Shown in pieces: positions 10,353-22,861 of a stretch of 64,000 nt of DNA. Positions within the stretch are counted from its first letter, which is position 1; each line of letters begins with the position of its first letter. The stretch spans positions 1 through 64,000 of the forward strand of contig MU859092.1 of assembly GCA_033297205.1 (NCBI GenBank). The letters are read 5' to 3'. The translations under genes and the position numbers were made by a program. The notes beneath the pieces are model-generated. The model worked only from the letters and a program-made list of their open reading frames with translations, searched no databases and had not been told where the DNA came from. The stretch comes from Pseudoneurospora amorphoporcata. Its lineage: Eukaryota > Ascomycota > Sordariomycetes > Sordariales > Sordariaceae.

Positions 10353-11652
10353 ATGAAGAACTTTGGTATTGTCGCCCTATCGGGCGCTGCCCTGTTGCAG
10401 GGCGTCTCTGCTGCTTGCTGCCGTAGCAACAAGTGCTTGAAGGGTATGTAAAATGAACATGTCTGTTATCCAGCAATCGACGCCATGAAACTAACCATGA
10501 AGCATTACAGCTCTTGCTCTCGCCGACTTTGACGGAGTAATGGACTGCAAGTCCAACCTCATCGTCACCGTGACCGCCGCAGCAAGCACCTACACCGAAA
10601 CGGCCACTCTCGTCCAGAGCGCCGTCGACACAGTCCTCTTCACCGAGACCACGACGGAGATCGCCTCGACCGAGACCCGGATCCTCACCGAGACTCTCAC
10701 CGTCACCTCCGCGACCGAGACTGACTTCCTCACCGAGACCGTCACCGTGCCCTACACCACCACCTTGGTCTCCCTCCTCCCCGAGATCACCTCGACCTCG
10801 ACGGTCTACCAGAACCCGGCCCCGACCTTCAACAAGCGCACTCTGACGCAGATCGAGGAGGCTAACCCTCTCCCCACCTACGCCACGGCCGACTGCGCCG
10901 ACTGGTCGCAGTACTCCAAAGCCTGCAAGTGCATCGGCGTCGAGGCCTTCACTATTACCGCCAGCGCCGCCGTTGAGACCGTGACCGTCACTGCGTCCGA
11001 CGCGCTCACGACCGTCGTCGCCACTCTGTCCACCACCTACACCGACATTGTCTCTGTCACCGAGACCGTCTCGGGCACTGAAACCGAAACCATCGGCGCC
11101 ACGGACTTGATCACCGCCACCGCGACCTTGACCGTCTCCGCCGTTGAGACCGCCCTGGCCACCTCCACCCCCGTCTCCGTCGTCCCCTTGATCTGCAAGC
11201 CCCGTGGCCAGCCCTTCCGCGCCGGCATGCTCTACCCCGATGGCAACACCCGCTGGATGAACAACGCCAACATCATCGCCTGGCAATACGGATTCCCCTC
11301 CCCGATCGTACCGGGAAGCCCCCAGGCGCTCACGTCCACCTGGACACTCGAGCCCGTCAACGGATACCTGCAGCTGGCCGTCGGCGACGTGGTTGCCTAC
11401 GTGCAAACCAGCGATGTCGGCGCGAGCGTCATGGTGAGGAAGGGAACCGCGGCCAGCGTCGAGGCTGGCGTCGCGGCGGGCACGATGAAGCGCGTCAAGG
11501 GTTGCGTGAATGCCGGTACCAGGGAGCTGTCGCTGTCAGCCATGGGAAGGGGGAATATGTTGGAGTGCGGCAACGCGCTTTACCTCTCGACGAACAGGGA
11601 TGGAAAGGATGTTAGGACTGATTGTCGTTTGCTTACTCCTAGCACTTCTTAA
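10353..11652 (+). CDS. Secreted Thr-rich repeat protein, two exons
   Basis: Exon 1 is 10353-10443 and exon 2 is 10511-11652. The intron has GTATGT and ACAG ends, and the join gives 410 residues in phase. The predicted signal peptide is about 20 residues and ends near GVSA. A Cys cluster (CCRSNKC) follows and marks the mature N terminus. Residues about 50-290 are dominated by TET/TVTV repeats, in two blocks separated by a Cys-containing segment (CADWSQYSKACKC) that is preceded by a dibasic KR. The C-terminal 130 residues are globular with Trp, Gly and several Cys. This architecture fits a fungal cell-wall or secreted adhesin-like protein, likely O-glycosylated. I do not know the family name. 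The start was chosen because upstream extension is blocked and the exon 1 peptide is a textbook signal sequence. Confidence 0.88.
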
Positions 11653-14600
11653 GCGGAAGCGGATTAACATTGGGGGTCAGCCTGATTACGAGTACCTTGA
11701 AGAGACAGACGAAGGGTGGGCGGGAGGATGAAATGGGACTTGAAGCAAAGAAGTCAGGGTAGGGGATGATCATGTGGACAGAGCATAACATGCATGCATG
11801 TAGGGATGATAGACGTGTTGTATCCATTTTCTTCTTTTCTCAAGATGAAATATTTGACCATTCTCACCTAGGCTCAGGCCAAGTTGCCACTATGTTATTA
11901 GCTCAAGGAGGTATGATGTCGCAATGGAAATAATCCAAAGCCCAATTAGAACTATACAACTGAAGCCTCTATCATATCACTCACCTTACGTAGCGTTCTA
12001 CACTCATGGAAAACGAAGCGTGACATGGCCAACTAGCTTCCTGTGTAAGCCGCTACGGAAGCAATCACACCTTGCTTCTTGGGATATTCGAGTTTGACAA
12101 TTCCGGACCCGTTTAACCAAAGATTTTCTGCTGTGATGGGTGAGTGGCTGAATGAGTTAGTGACGGTTTTGAGTAACAAGACATACTAGGAAGATTCATG
12201 AAGCAGACAACTCCTATCCCAGATTTGTTATGTTTCGTTTTGTTTCTTTCCCGTCGTTTCTGTTTCTGTTTTGTCTCGTCTTGTTTTAGGCCCAACGGCC
12301 GAGTCGGTCCTTGCTGTCATTTGCGTACTTTGTTCTTGTGTCCGTCACCTCATACACTTGCGTTGTATTTGTAGTAGGGTATGGTGGTTGGACAAGGTGT
12401 CTAGAAGGTTGAGATGAGGTCGCTCAGGGCCAAGTCAGTTGACGTTAGTCATCCGTTGCTGTTACTGGATGTCTTGGGAGTTGTCTGACCGCTTTTGAAT
12501 AATAACCTGGGTCTCCAGAGCAGCTTGTGAATTGTGTCAGCTCTGATTGAATGATGATAATGTGAGTATGGAGATAACAAGAAAAGTTAGCCGGCTAAGT
12601 AGGAGTGAAGTGGTCGAGAGCTTACATGTGCCATTCACCTAAGCTCTTTCCCTCACACGAGGGAGATAGCAATGACCACAGATCGGTGTTAGTAACATGA
12701 CAACCACGTCAGCAGCACGAGTACGATACACACAGGCGGTAGTCCAACATGTCATATCCTGTCGCCAACCTTCGGAAGAAAAAGGACAAAAAGGAGAAGA
12801 AAAGCAAGGCAACGAGGCCTCCCGCTTCTCATCTTGCGCGACCGAAGTACAAAGCACAAGGCAAATCGATCAGTCAGGGAAGTGCGAACCCTATTTGTCC
12901 TTGTAGTGATGCTCCTAATTCGCTGGTCCTGGTCGAGACCAAGAGGGAACACGGACATGTCAGTTTTCTTTCGAACCTTTTCTCGGTAGATGAAGATGAA
13001 ACGGAACACTCAGCGGTCTCGATTTCCGGTTCCGGTTCTGTGGGTTCACAGCAGAAAGGACATGACCACACGGCACTCAGCGTCCTGTGTTGTGTCACGG
13101 CGACATCTGCCTTATGAGACACAGGGCAACGGATGGCTTCTGGAGAGGAGGAAAATGATGGGGGTTGAGAGAGGCGAAATGTGACAATAACCTACTGCCC
13201 GGTACGCGTACCCTACCCAACGCAAGGCAGGAGTCCTAAGTCCTAAGTAGTAGTGCCACACCACACGGCTGACATATGACCCGACCCTATTGGCTCCCCG
13301 GGGCATCATCATATTTTAGAAAGGCATTGACCGCCTTTCGGAACACATTGGAAGCAGTACCGGACGGACAGAAACCGGCCCCGTTTATCTCCGTATCCGA
13401 GCAAAGAGCGGCCAACGATGAAGGTGTGTTCGTGTCATCTTCTCCATGGCGGTATCGTCTCGTCTCTCCCGCATCAACTCCCCAGTTTGCTGGCCGAGGA
13501 GTAAATGTTGTCCATGAACTGGTCTTGAAATCAGTCACGATGGAAGCCAATCCTAGGCCTGAAGAAAAAAATCACAGGCCCTTTTATTAGTCCATCAATG
13601 TAGTCGAGAAGCGGCCGAGATAAGACGGGTAGGGAAGTCTAGCTTGAAATTACGACCGGCCTGGGGAATCACGGGTGCGAAAAGATCGAAGGCACTAAGC
13701 TTCTTTACCCCGTACTTTCACGATGGACGGACACGGTGGGTGCGGGTGGTATTGACGCGGAAGGTCGTTCGAGAACTCGAGATACCCGCGACCCCCGCAC
13801 CACTTGGTTCTGGCGTCCACCATAAAAGCTGCAGGCTGAATAGAGGTGTGCTTCGTATTACCTCAGATAGTGTGTCATTGCTTCGTGTTCACTCAGAGCG
13901 TTTACGCTCACATATCCCGACTATGTCCGGATCCCGAAAAGTCGAGAGGCTGGTGAAGAAGAAAAAAGAAGGCATGAGATATACATAAGAAAGAAAAACC
14001 GGTCAGAGGGCAGTCGTCAATGAAGAGCAGCAAGTACTTCCCGGCTTCATGAAAGGGCCAAGCTAAGACTTTCTCAGTCAGTCATATCTGTGGGAAGCAG
14101 CAGATGCGTAACACTGATGTGCATCACGCCCCCCCTCCCCTGTTTTGCTCTTGTCGATCATGGCCGGTGAGAAACGAAAAGTCTCTCAACCGAGCGAGGG
14201 TCATGGACATCCCCTCATTGTTGATCTGGGGATGGCATGCAAAACATGGAAAAAGATGACCGTTCGAACCAGAACCGAGGCTCTGGATAGCATTGCTCAA
14301 CTTAACTTCCAGAAGTTGAAGGAACGGAGCCTTGGGATGGCAGTCCCTATATAGGGCGGTAACACCATCAGCCCAAGGATTTTGTTCACTGGAACAGACA
14401 AGCTTGCTCTCTGTTAGCACACGTGTGGACTGAATGCTGCGGGTTGAACTATACCGTAGGCACGGTGACGATGCTGCTGCACGGATATGTGTACCCGTCC
14501 GTGTCTCATTGCAGAAAAGAAGGCCGAAAGGAAGCCGGGACGACGAGGGGGCAACGATATCCATGCCGCAGTACAGTAATGTAAAGACGGATCTGGGATC

Positions 14601-17537
14601 ATGGCTGCCGTTGAATTCGGTGCCGGCGGTTGTGGAAATGGAGGTTTTCCACGTGCTGGCATGATTCGAGATTCGAAGACTCCATCAAGGGAAATTCGAC
14701 TTGTTTGTTTACAGGGCGTCCAAACAGGATACAGATACCTTGGGTACCGAGCCTTGGCTGACATCCCGTCGGGCAGGGGCCATCTGTCGCTAACAGCCGG
14801 CGCCAACAGAGGCTCGAGCCGCTAAAATGGAGGCAGCAGCAGGGCACTTCAGCAAGCAAGCGACACCCTAAAGACATTGCAGCCGGGGCCGCTATAGAAC
14901 TCTGGCGGGGGGGAAGAAACATGGGAGGCCCGAGGTCGGAGAGGACGGTGTGGCGGGGGAAAAGTCCCGAGCACCGACTGTCAAGGAAAGCCAAGGCGCG
15001 AAGCCTCCATCTGAGAAACAAAACAAGGACGGGACTGGAAGACGAGACGAACCATAAAGTCCGTCGGGTGTGCGAAGTGGATTACCTGGTTACGTAGCCC
15101 GCCCGAAGCCCGCCCGTCGCGAGCGAGTCGTCTCCAGCTTCGGGTATCCAGCGTGCGGCTAGACGCGCCAGTCGTCTTCTTTGTTTTGAAGGTCTCAGCA
15201 TCATCGACTCGTGTGCTGAAGGCATGGGCCTGGCACCGCGGATGGAATCTGCAAGCGGCTACCTAGGAGAAGGAGGTGGATAAAGTCAAGGATGTCGCCT
15301 GCGCAACACGGGGCATGGACGGGGCAGAGGAATTTGACAAGAACTTTTTTTTGAAATTGCTGTTCTGTTCAAGTTCCCCGTGATTCCCGCCGCCCTTGGA
15401 GTTGTCAAGACACTGGCAAAGGCATGAGGTGGTGCCGAAGCGAAGATCAGCAGCCCAGGGCGACATGGGCAGGAGCGACCAAAGTCGCCCGCCCGTTTCG
15501 AGACAGGCAACGCAGGCGCCGTATGGTCGCGGATGCGCGCTGAGGCAGTCCATAAAATACGCGGAAGTTGCGACTTTCCAAAGTATTAGGTGCTTTGCAT
15601 GTCGATCTCTCAGATAAGGTTGCCCTCCATTTTGATTTTCGTTTCAGGCGAGGACTGGGAAATGAGGCGGCATCAGGTACAGATCCAAAGCGCCAAGCCA
15701 AAGCCTTAACAGAAGCGAGTATCTTCAAAGTACCCATCACTCCATGACCATCCGTCTTCAGACGAAGCGAGCGAGTGCAAAGAGAAAGTCCAGTGACGAC
15801 ATTTGCAGCGCCATTGTCCACCGGCCAAGCCCCATGAGCCAAGCTCTGGAATTTCTCCAAAGCCTCCACCGCTCGTCGCTGTTTCCGTCCATGTTTTGAA
15901 AAAATCTCCAATGATGCCAATGTTTGCCGTTGCGGGACCGAAAAAGAGTGGTGATGGTTTGGTACTGAGAAGCAGAAGGCAACCACGGGACGGGACTTTT
16001 TTTTCTCTTATCACGCCGCTGTCAAATTTCATAGTAGGTACCTCAGATCTGCCTTCCCGTCCTGCTCCTCCAATGATGCCGTGTGTTCCGAACGCCCACA
16101 CCTTTTGCTGGTTTATTCAAGGACGGATGCGGCCAATGTCGACGCACAAAAAGCACATGCAACCCTCCATGTGCGTGGGGGGGGATTAAGCTTTTTATGC
16201 GTGCAGCTCTCAGGTTTTGCTGGTTGTAGGAACACGATTTTTGCTGACAGTGAAAGTTATCGTTGACGGTCACGATACAACACGATATCGGCCTCACTAT
16301 CAGACGGTAAAAGGGTGGACTCGTATCTGGCCCATCCCTGTCCATGTCGCCTCCAGTCACCTCTCAAGAAAACAGTGCCATCGGCCAACTCCAAGGGCAA
16401 AACGACTCCGCTGTTGGGTAAGTGTCTGACTTGGACTGAAGCAGTCTTCCCAGTCCCAGTGCCCCTGTCGTGCCCCGTTTAGCTCCCCGCCGACGCCGCA
16501 TCGCCTTTCGCTGCCACGATCAATTCGAACAATGCCTTACAGAATCCAGTCAGGGTACACATATCGATGGTTACGAAAGAAAGTGCTCTGAGCGGGTGCT
16601 GTTGATGGACGAAAAAAGGTTGGCAGTGTGGCCTGCCCCCTTGTACACACTAGTAGTGTACCTGCCACTTGGGCAGCAGCCCCCCCTTCCTCCATCCGGC
16701 CTTGTCGTCTCCATAGTCTGTTTCTTTCCGTCCAGTCCTTTCCCCATTTGGTGCTCTGCAGACGATCGATCCGTCTCTCTGTCCCTCGTCTCGTTTCCAA
16801 GGCTCTCTCGTGCAAACACTTTCTCCCCCCCCCCCCCCCCCCCCCCACTCTCCTCTTTCCGCCGCTCATCTGCATCGTCTCCGTCTGCCACCGCCCGACT
16901 TCCTCCTACTTTCTCCTGTTCAAGCATCACCTCAGGCTCTTGTAGAGGATTGTCGACTCCCTGAATCTCCTCTACTCTGCTTCCATCCGTGGATTCCAGT
17001 TTGAGGCCATCGCCAAATCCAAACCGCCTTGGACATCCGTCTCACTTCCCGCTACTACGTACTCGACGACAAAGTGACTCTTTAGCTGGACGTTGCTTCG
17101 ATTTTTGTCCTGTTCCGCCTCGCTTCTTCGTCCACCCAAAAAAAAGTTTCGCGCCACACGCATTGTTGCCCTGGACACTCACTACGCTACAGTACTACAC
17201 CTTGCCCGGCTGGCTTGCAATGGCTTTCTAGATCGACAAACTTCAGATCCCGTCTCTCTCCACTCTGTGTGTTTTTGGAAAATAGGATCACGGGCTGCTG
17301 GGAGCACTTGACGTTGTTATTGTTGCAGTCGTTCGATAGGTGGCCGAGACGGGAAAGCCAAGAAATACGAGGTATGTTCCCGTCCGTCGCGGAAGCCGAG
17401 ATTCTGGCTGTGTCGAACCCAAAACACCCGGAAAGGATATCAAACACCACCAAAGCCAGACAAAATATGCAAAAACTCGTCGGGTCGCTAACAAATCATC
17501 GTCAGATACTGCACTTACCACTGCTGCATCATCATCA
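11653..17537. other. Gene-poor 5.9 kb region
   Basis: No open frame here has both length and coding character, and no tRNA or rRNA was seen. The last 900 bases (about 16640-17537) are strongly pyrimidine-rich on the + strand, with a C homopolymer at 16825-16846. This is compatible with promoter and a long 5' leader for the WSC gene. Non-coding transcripts elsewhere in the stretch cannot be excluded from sequence alone. Confidence 0.5.
16825..16846 (+). repeat. 22-nt C homopolymer
   Basis: An uninterrupted C run sits within a CT-rich stretch about 700 bases upstream of the WSC start codon. Its length is likely to vary between reads or strains. Confidence 0.95.
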
Positions 17538-19049
17538 ATGGCTCGCCAACGAGCTGCCCGATTGTGGGCATGTCTCGCCCTAGTGGCCTCGCTTTGCGGA
17601 AACGCCTTGGCCTTGGCCCCGTCCCATGATGTTGCCTACTGCGCTGAGGTCAACACGGCTGACCCTGACATGGACGCGAGTGAGTAACTTCATGGAGCTC
17701 ATCGTCATGTTCCCACGTAGCGAGCTGTACTAACTCGCCCTGCAGACGAGAGCGACTTCCAGTCCATGGGTTTGTGCTACCAAACCTGTGCTGGTGCCGA
17801 GAAGCAGTACGCCTTTGCTGTAGTTTGGGAAAAGAGTTGTTGGTGCAGCAACACCGTACCTAACTCAGCCGATACCGTATCGGCCAAACAATGTTCAAAT
17901 CCTTGCCCCGGATATCCTTCAGATTGGTGTGGAGGTGACTCCCTCTTCGGATATCTCAAGATCACAGGCGTCAAGCCGTCTAGCACGGCAGCGCCAGCGC
18001 CAGCGTCAACCAGCACCACCCAGCAACCCACCAAGACGACCAAAACCGCAACTAAGCCTACGACTACAGTACGTGTCCTCTCTCTGTTTCTCCTCGCCCA
18101 ATTCCCTATTCCCATTATGCCCCGGCGTCCCTCTTTCCCGGCGCGTTTTGACCTCTTTCCTTGAACATTTATCATGAAAACTCCACTCGTTCACCCTTGC
18201 TTAAACATCTCGGTCCCCAGGCTGTGGTGATCATCAAGACTGAGACTGAGCAGACCACTGCGATCAAGACTGTGCAGAGCACGGTTCGAGAGACAGTGAC
18301 TGTGATTCCTTCGGTGAAGTCTTCGTTGACTTCCTCAACTGGGGTCTCTTCTTCCACCACCCTTGTTACTTCTGTATGGTTTTCGCACTTTTTTTCTTCC
18401 GTTCTTGTCAGACCATGCACTCAACCGTATATCCCTGGATTGCATGCAAGGCTAACATTGTGTATAGGCGACACAAACTACCGTTGACTCCGTTACAACA
18501 GATCCGACGCAGCCAAGTACCCAAACCGTCACTGTCGGCGGAACAGTAAAAACCGTGGTCGTCACACCAGCCCCGACAGCCACCAGCGGAGGTCAACTTG
18601 CCGAACCCGAACCTAATGAAAAGAAGAAGGCACTCAGCACAGGAGCCGCCGTCGGAATCGCGGTCGGTGTCGTCGCTGCTCTCGGGGTTATCGGCGTATT
18701 GCTCTGGTTCTGGTGCATGAGGCGCAGGAAGCAGAAAGAAGAGAATAGTTCTTCGCTTGGATCACCGCGCGGAAGCTCCGCGGGAGTGATGAAAGGCGCC
18801 ACCGTCACCGAAACTCGCTTTGGGCCCGACGTAGTAGGATGGGGGAATGGACCGAGGTCCAAGAGGAGGAGCACCTTGAGGCCAGTCGACCCACGCTTGA
18901 ACCCATACGGCAACGCTCTGTACGAAGGCCAAAATAAGAGCCGCGAGAGTATCGCGTCATTCCAGGACAACCAGGACTACTCAAGACGGGTCGTCGGTCA
19001 GCCGCGGGTACTGAGAGCCGTAAACCCGGATCCAGTCATGGACGATTGA
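17538..19049 (+). CDS. WSC-domain cell-wall stress sensor, four exons
   Basis: Exons are 17538-17679, 17746-18068, 18221-18373 and 18468-19049. All introns are GT-AG, and the joins keep phase to give 399 residues. A signal peptide (about 1-27) is followed by a WSC domain (about 33-120) with eight cysteines. Motifs include YCAE, CYQTC, CWC and DWCGG, and the domain ends near LFGYLKI. A Ser/Thr/Pro-rich region (about 125-250) is likely heavily mannosylated. One transmembrane helix lies at about 266-288, followed by a basic RRRKQK anchor and a roughly 110-residue cytoplasmic tail. This order matches yeast Wsc1-3/Slg1 sensors, which sense cell-wall strain and feed Rho1 and the Pkc1-MAPK cell-integrity pathway. 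Neurospora has more than one WSC protein. I cannot say which one this is, so no symbol is given. Confidence 0.92.
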
Positions 19050-21863
19050 GGATTGAGCGGACGACGGTTTCGACAATTACTCACGACGCACACGAACGTT
19101 TCCTTGCGACTACTTTATCTTCATTCCCCTCGTCATTATCATATCATCACTACCATCAACTGTCTTCTGCATTTGCATTGAGATACCACGGCGTTTTTGT
19201 TTGTTTGTTTTTTTGTCTTTTTTTTGTTTGTTTTTTTGCGTTTCATCGTTTTCGAATTGGGCGGCGGCCGGCGGGCTTGTTTTGTTTTTTTGGGGCCAGA
19301 CAGAGGGGAAACTAAAAGAGGAGGGGCGTGGGGGTGCTGCTGGTTTATGTCGGATCATTGATCCTTTTAGGGGGTTTTTTGAGGGTTTTCAAGCGCTTTT
19401 CTTGTTCATGTTAAACCACACTTGCATGCGCACATACAAACGGGCGACCAAGAACGCTGATTATCTACCCGCCCTAATTTCTTGTCCTTTTTGTTTTCCT
19501 TATGATTTTGGGGTTGCGGTGTATCTTTGATTCCTGTACCGGATGACCGCTCATCTCAAATGGCTATCATCTGATGTACGATCCGACGACCACCAGATCA
19601 GATCGAATCCGCCCAGTGGACCTTGCGACCCATCAACCTCGCATATACAGCTCAAAATATGTCGGCTTAACAATCCAAAAACACTCGGAAGCATCCTTTA
19701 CGCCACAACGAATTCAAGATCTCGCGGCTTTTTGGACAAATTACGGAAGCAGGACCAAAGCCTTGTTTGGACACTACACAATGGTTGAATGTGCACATGC
19801 GCGCGCTTGGATCGGAGTCACAGAAGCAGCTTTTGCAGCTGTTATGGGATTAAAGCCGTCTATGTTTGGGGTATAACAGAGACAGGTTATAGGGGGCCAC
19901 GACACCCTCAATCCTGCCTACGCCTAGAGTTGGCATACGGGCCTCCAAGAACCAAATACCTATCTGGATTGAACCCAACAATGCTTTTGTTTGTGATTGA
20001 TGGATTGCTCTTGTGAAAATTGTATGTATCCGAGGTATCCAATTGATGAGGTGTCCATGAGTCGTTCGTCACTGCGGGTACGCGAACATCCATGGTAAAG
20101 TAATCCTGCTGTCAAGATCGCCAGTGATCACTTCCTGTTCCTAACGAGGCGTTCATCTCATTTCTTGCCTGTGGTTCCTGATCAACATGGCCTCGCAGCA
20201 CACGCACATACGCCTCGTTTTATCTTATGCAAATCATCGAACCAGTCAGAGCGTATATCTGGTTGGTACCTGAATGTTTGACTGATGGTGTGCACACCGT
20301 ACATTGAAACGAACACCTCGGCGAACCAACCACGCAACGACCGAACGAATGGATCTCCATCCATCCACAAAATAAGATAGGTAGGGGATGGATGGATGGT
20401 TGGAGTGCACGTCCACCGCGGCACGGCTCATTCGGCTCGTTGTCAGGGTTTCTGAAGGGGAAAAGAAGAAAAATAAGGAAAAGTGGTGGGTACCTCTAGG
20501 ATCATGATCCAATTGGCCTTGGCCGTCGACAGCTGCGGGTGGCAAAAAACCTAAAACTCATAACCAAGAAAGTTGTGGAAGCCGCAGATTCTCGCAGATT
20601 TGATGGCAAGCTAAATGCAGGTACACCGCGGAATCACTGATGCAATTGTTGAAGATCCTCATTTCTTTAAACTGCTCGAGATGCTCGGTATGTTTCGAGC
20701 TGATCCAACAACCAATTCTGCATACTGTAGAAATGAGTGATTGAGAGGCAATAGATATATCCAAAGGAACGGGAATAACCGTTCACATGGCCAGGTAGGT
20801 ATAAATATTTGTATCGGTCGGATGGGCTTCTTCTCTCTCGGTATGGGAAATTGAAGTGGAAGTCTATGACGTCTGTTTGCCGACCTACTTCAAATTCGGG
20901 TACCGAGTGCGCAGGGCATACATACATGGTACACCATAATATCCACTTGCCGAGCGCACATATCGAGATACATACTACTCTGACTACATGCAAGGAAAAA
21001 GTGGGGTTTAGAATCTGATTTTGAAAATTCTTGGGGATACAAATCATGGAAACAATGAATGCACTCTGTTCCTCTTTCCGAATGCTATTCAACAGTCTAT
21101 CTCATCACCGCGGTGAGCCCGGTTCAAATCTTGACGTGATTGATGAAAGGAACGCTACCCACGTAGAGGTAGAGGAGGAAAGCATCAGGCGGTATATATC
21201 AGATTTTAACTGGTGTGTTAAAAGTTGTCGTTTCCAACTTCCCAGAAAAAACGGAGGCCGAGTGCCGGGTACCGGGGTGCTCGGGACGGAGTCCATGGGA
21301 ACCACGAGGAACGCACCTGCCTGCCGTTGCCCTGTCATGTCCAACAGCCCTGCCATACTATCCTTCCTCGTCCACGAAGTGAAAACAGGGTTGAAGAACA
21401 GGAGGGGCAGGCTAACGCGTGGCAATAAGGAAGGGAATATGAAAAATAATCAAAGATCTCTCCTTGTCAGGTGACGGTCTTAGGTACCTACCACTGCTAC
21501 CAGAGACCGAACGACATGGGCATGGTATCTGGCTCGTAGTTAATGTTTTGACGTCTTATTGTTTATTTATTCCTTCCAAGCCCCCTTGCAGAATCCCCTA
21601 CTCGGGTTGTTTGTGTGCGTGGAAATTACCCCAACCATCCAGAAGACACCAAGTATGAGCAATCTTTCTTGAAAATGTTTATCGAATAGCATATACATGG
21701 AGACTGGTGAAGCTACCTACCTATCTTACCTTAATCCTCGTCGCATCCATTAGGTATTCCCATGTTCGCATGTACATGTTCGCTCAAAACTATAAGTAGG
21801 TAGGTAGCTACATAGGCACTTTATTCTGGGCCGCATTTCAACATCCACTGGCGGTTAACAACC
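19050..21863. other. Gene-poor 2.8 kb region
   Basis: A T-rich stretch follows the WSC stop codon, including TTTG-type repeats around 19195-19240. The rest is relatively AT-rich with only short open frames and no recognisable motif. Short TAGGTAGG-type repeats occur near 21790. Nothing else is supported. Confidence 0.55.
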
Positions 21864-21866
21864 GCC
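21850..21866 (+). repeat. Short hairpin overlapping the tRNA-Lys 5' end
   Basis: A 7-bp perfect stem (GGCGGTT / AACCGCC) with a 3-nt loop ends inside the first three bases of the tRNA. It may be chance, but it would compete with the acceptor stem in the precursor. Confidence 0.6.
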
Positions 21867-21936
21867 CGGCTAGCTCAATCGGTAGAGCGTGAGACTCTTA
21901 ATCTCAAGGTTGTGGGTTCGACCCCCACGTCGGGCT
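21864..21936 (+). tRNA. tRNA-Lys(CTT)
   Basis: 73 nt with a full cloverleaf and no intron. The acceptor stem GCCCGGC pairs with GTCGGGC with one G-U. The D arm reads GCTC..GAGC. The anticodon stem TGAGA/TCTCA encloses loop CTCTTAA with anticodon CTT at 21897-21899. The T arm is GTGGG-TTCGACC-CCCAC. A T6 run near 21973 can serve as the Pol III terminator. CCA is not encoded, as normal for eukaryotes. Confidence 0.97.
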
Positions 21937-22861
21937 CAATTCCCGATGTTCCTGCTAACAGGACAACATCATCTTTTTTGCCAGTTTTTCGTTTGCTTCT
22001 GCGATCGAACAACTTTTTTTATTTTTTTTTCGTTCACATTCTCTTTTTTTCTCTTTTGTAGACCTTCTTTGTCTCTTTGATTCGTCTCCAGATGTATTAT
22101 CCTCACAGGTATAGTTGGAGTAGGTAGGAGAGCTGGTTGGCGTCTTGCTAGTTGCTTCTGCCTATATTTGTTATCATTGTCATCGTTTGTCATCGTTTTT
22201 GCAGGCAGACAAGAACCATGTCACGCAGTCAGGTTGTACAATCTAATGCTGGTTTGTTTGCTAGCTTGGTACTCCTCGTATACTGGACGTGATCCATTCC
22301 GAACTGCCCCAAACCTACCAAGGACGAAAGGTAATGGCTGCGTACGAATCGGAAAAGCGTCAAGATTCAAAATCGCAGACGGAATTTCCGAAACAGCATA
22401 TTCAGAGTATGACTACGCTTTGGCCGTAGAACGAAAGGCATCAACAAGATTCAATATGAACAATAATCGTTTCCACTACCTGTCATAAACTGAACAAGAC
22501 CGACCATAAATCTACACAATACAGCATTTGTATGTAACAACCAGCCTTCGGTCTGATGACCTAGAACAATATCCGACCTGACAATAACGCATAGATGCAT
22601 CAATGTGCTCAAGAAGTGAATCCGACACCTGCATAAACATAACTCCGATCACCTGAACCTCCATATAAACCACAAAAGACCGCCAGATTTTCCTGCCATA
22701 TCCGTAGACACCAGCAACGCCCAGTGTGGGCACCATATCCTTGATGGCTCGTTCCATTATTTTTTCGGACCAGACCATCAACAGCTTATAACCCGAGAAA
22801 TGTCTATCATGTACGCTGTATTCAGATGACAAGCAAACCCACGAAATGACAGAGCCACTCA
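21937..22861. other. Intergenic between tRNA-Lys and the SLIP-GC-like gene
   Basis: A T-rich stretch (about 21970-22070) follows the tRNA. The remainder is the 3' flank of the minus-strand GTPase gene. No further gene is seen. Confidence 0.6.

Noticed and set aside
10351..11406. 351-codon minus-strand frame opposite the Thr-rich secreted protein
   Set aside because: Gly/Asp/Val-rich translation is the expected shadow of ACC/GAG/GTC codons, and the plus-strand signal peptide and intron phase favour the other strand.
21095..21135. GGTTCAAATC string resembling a tRNA T arm
   Set aside because: No matching acceptor, D or anticodon arms within range on either strand.
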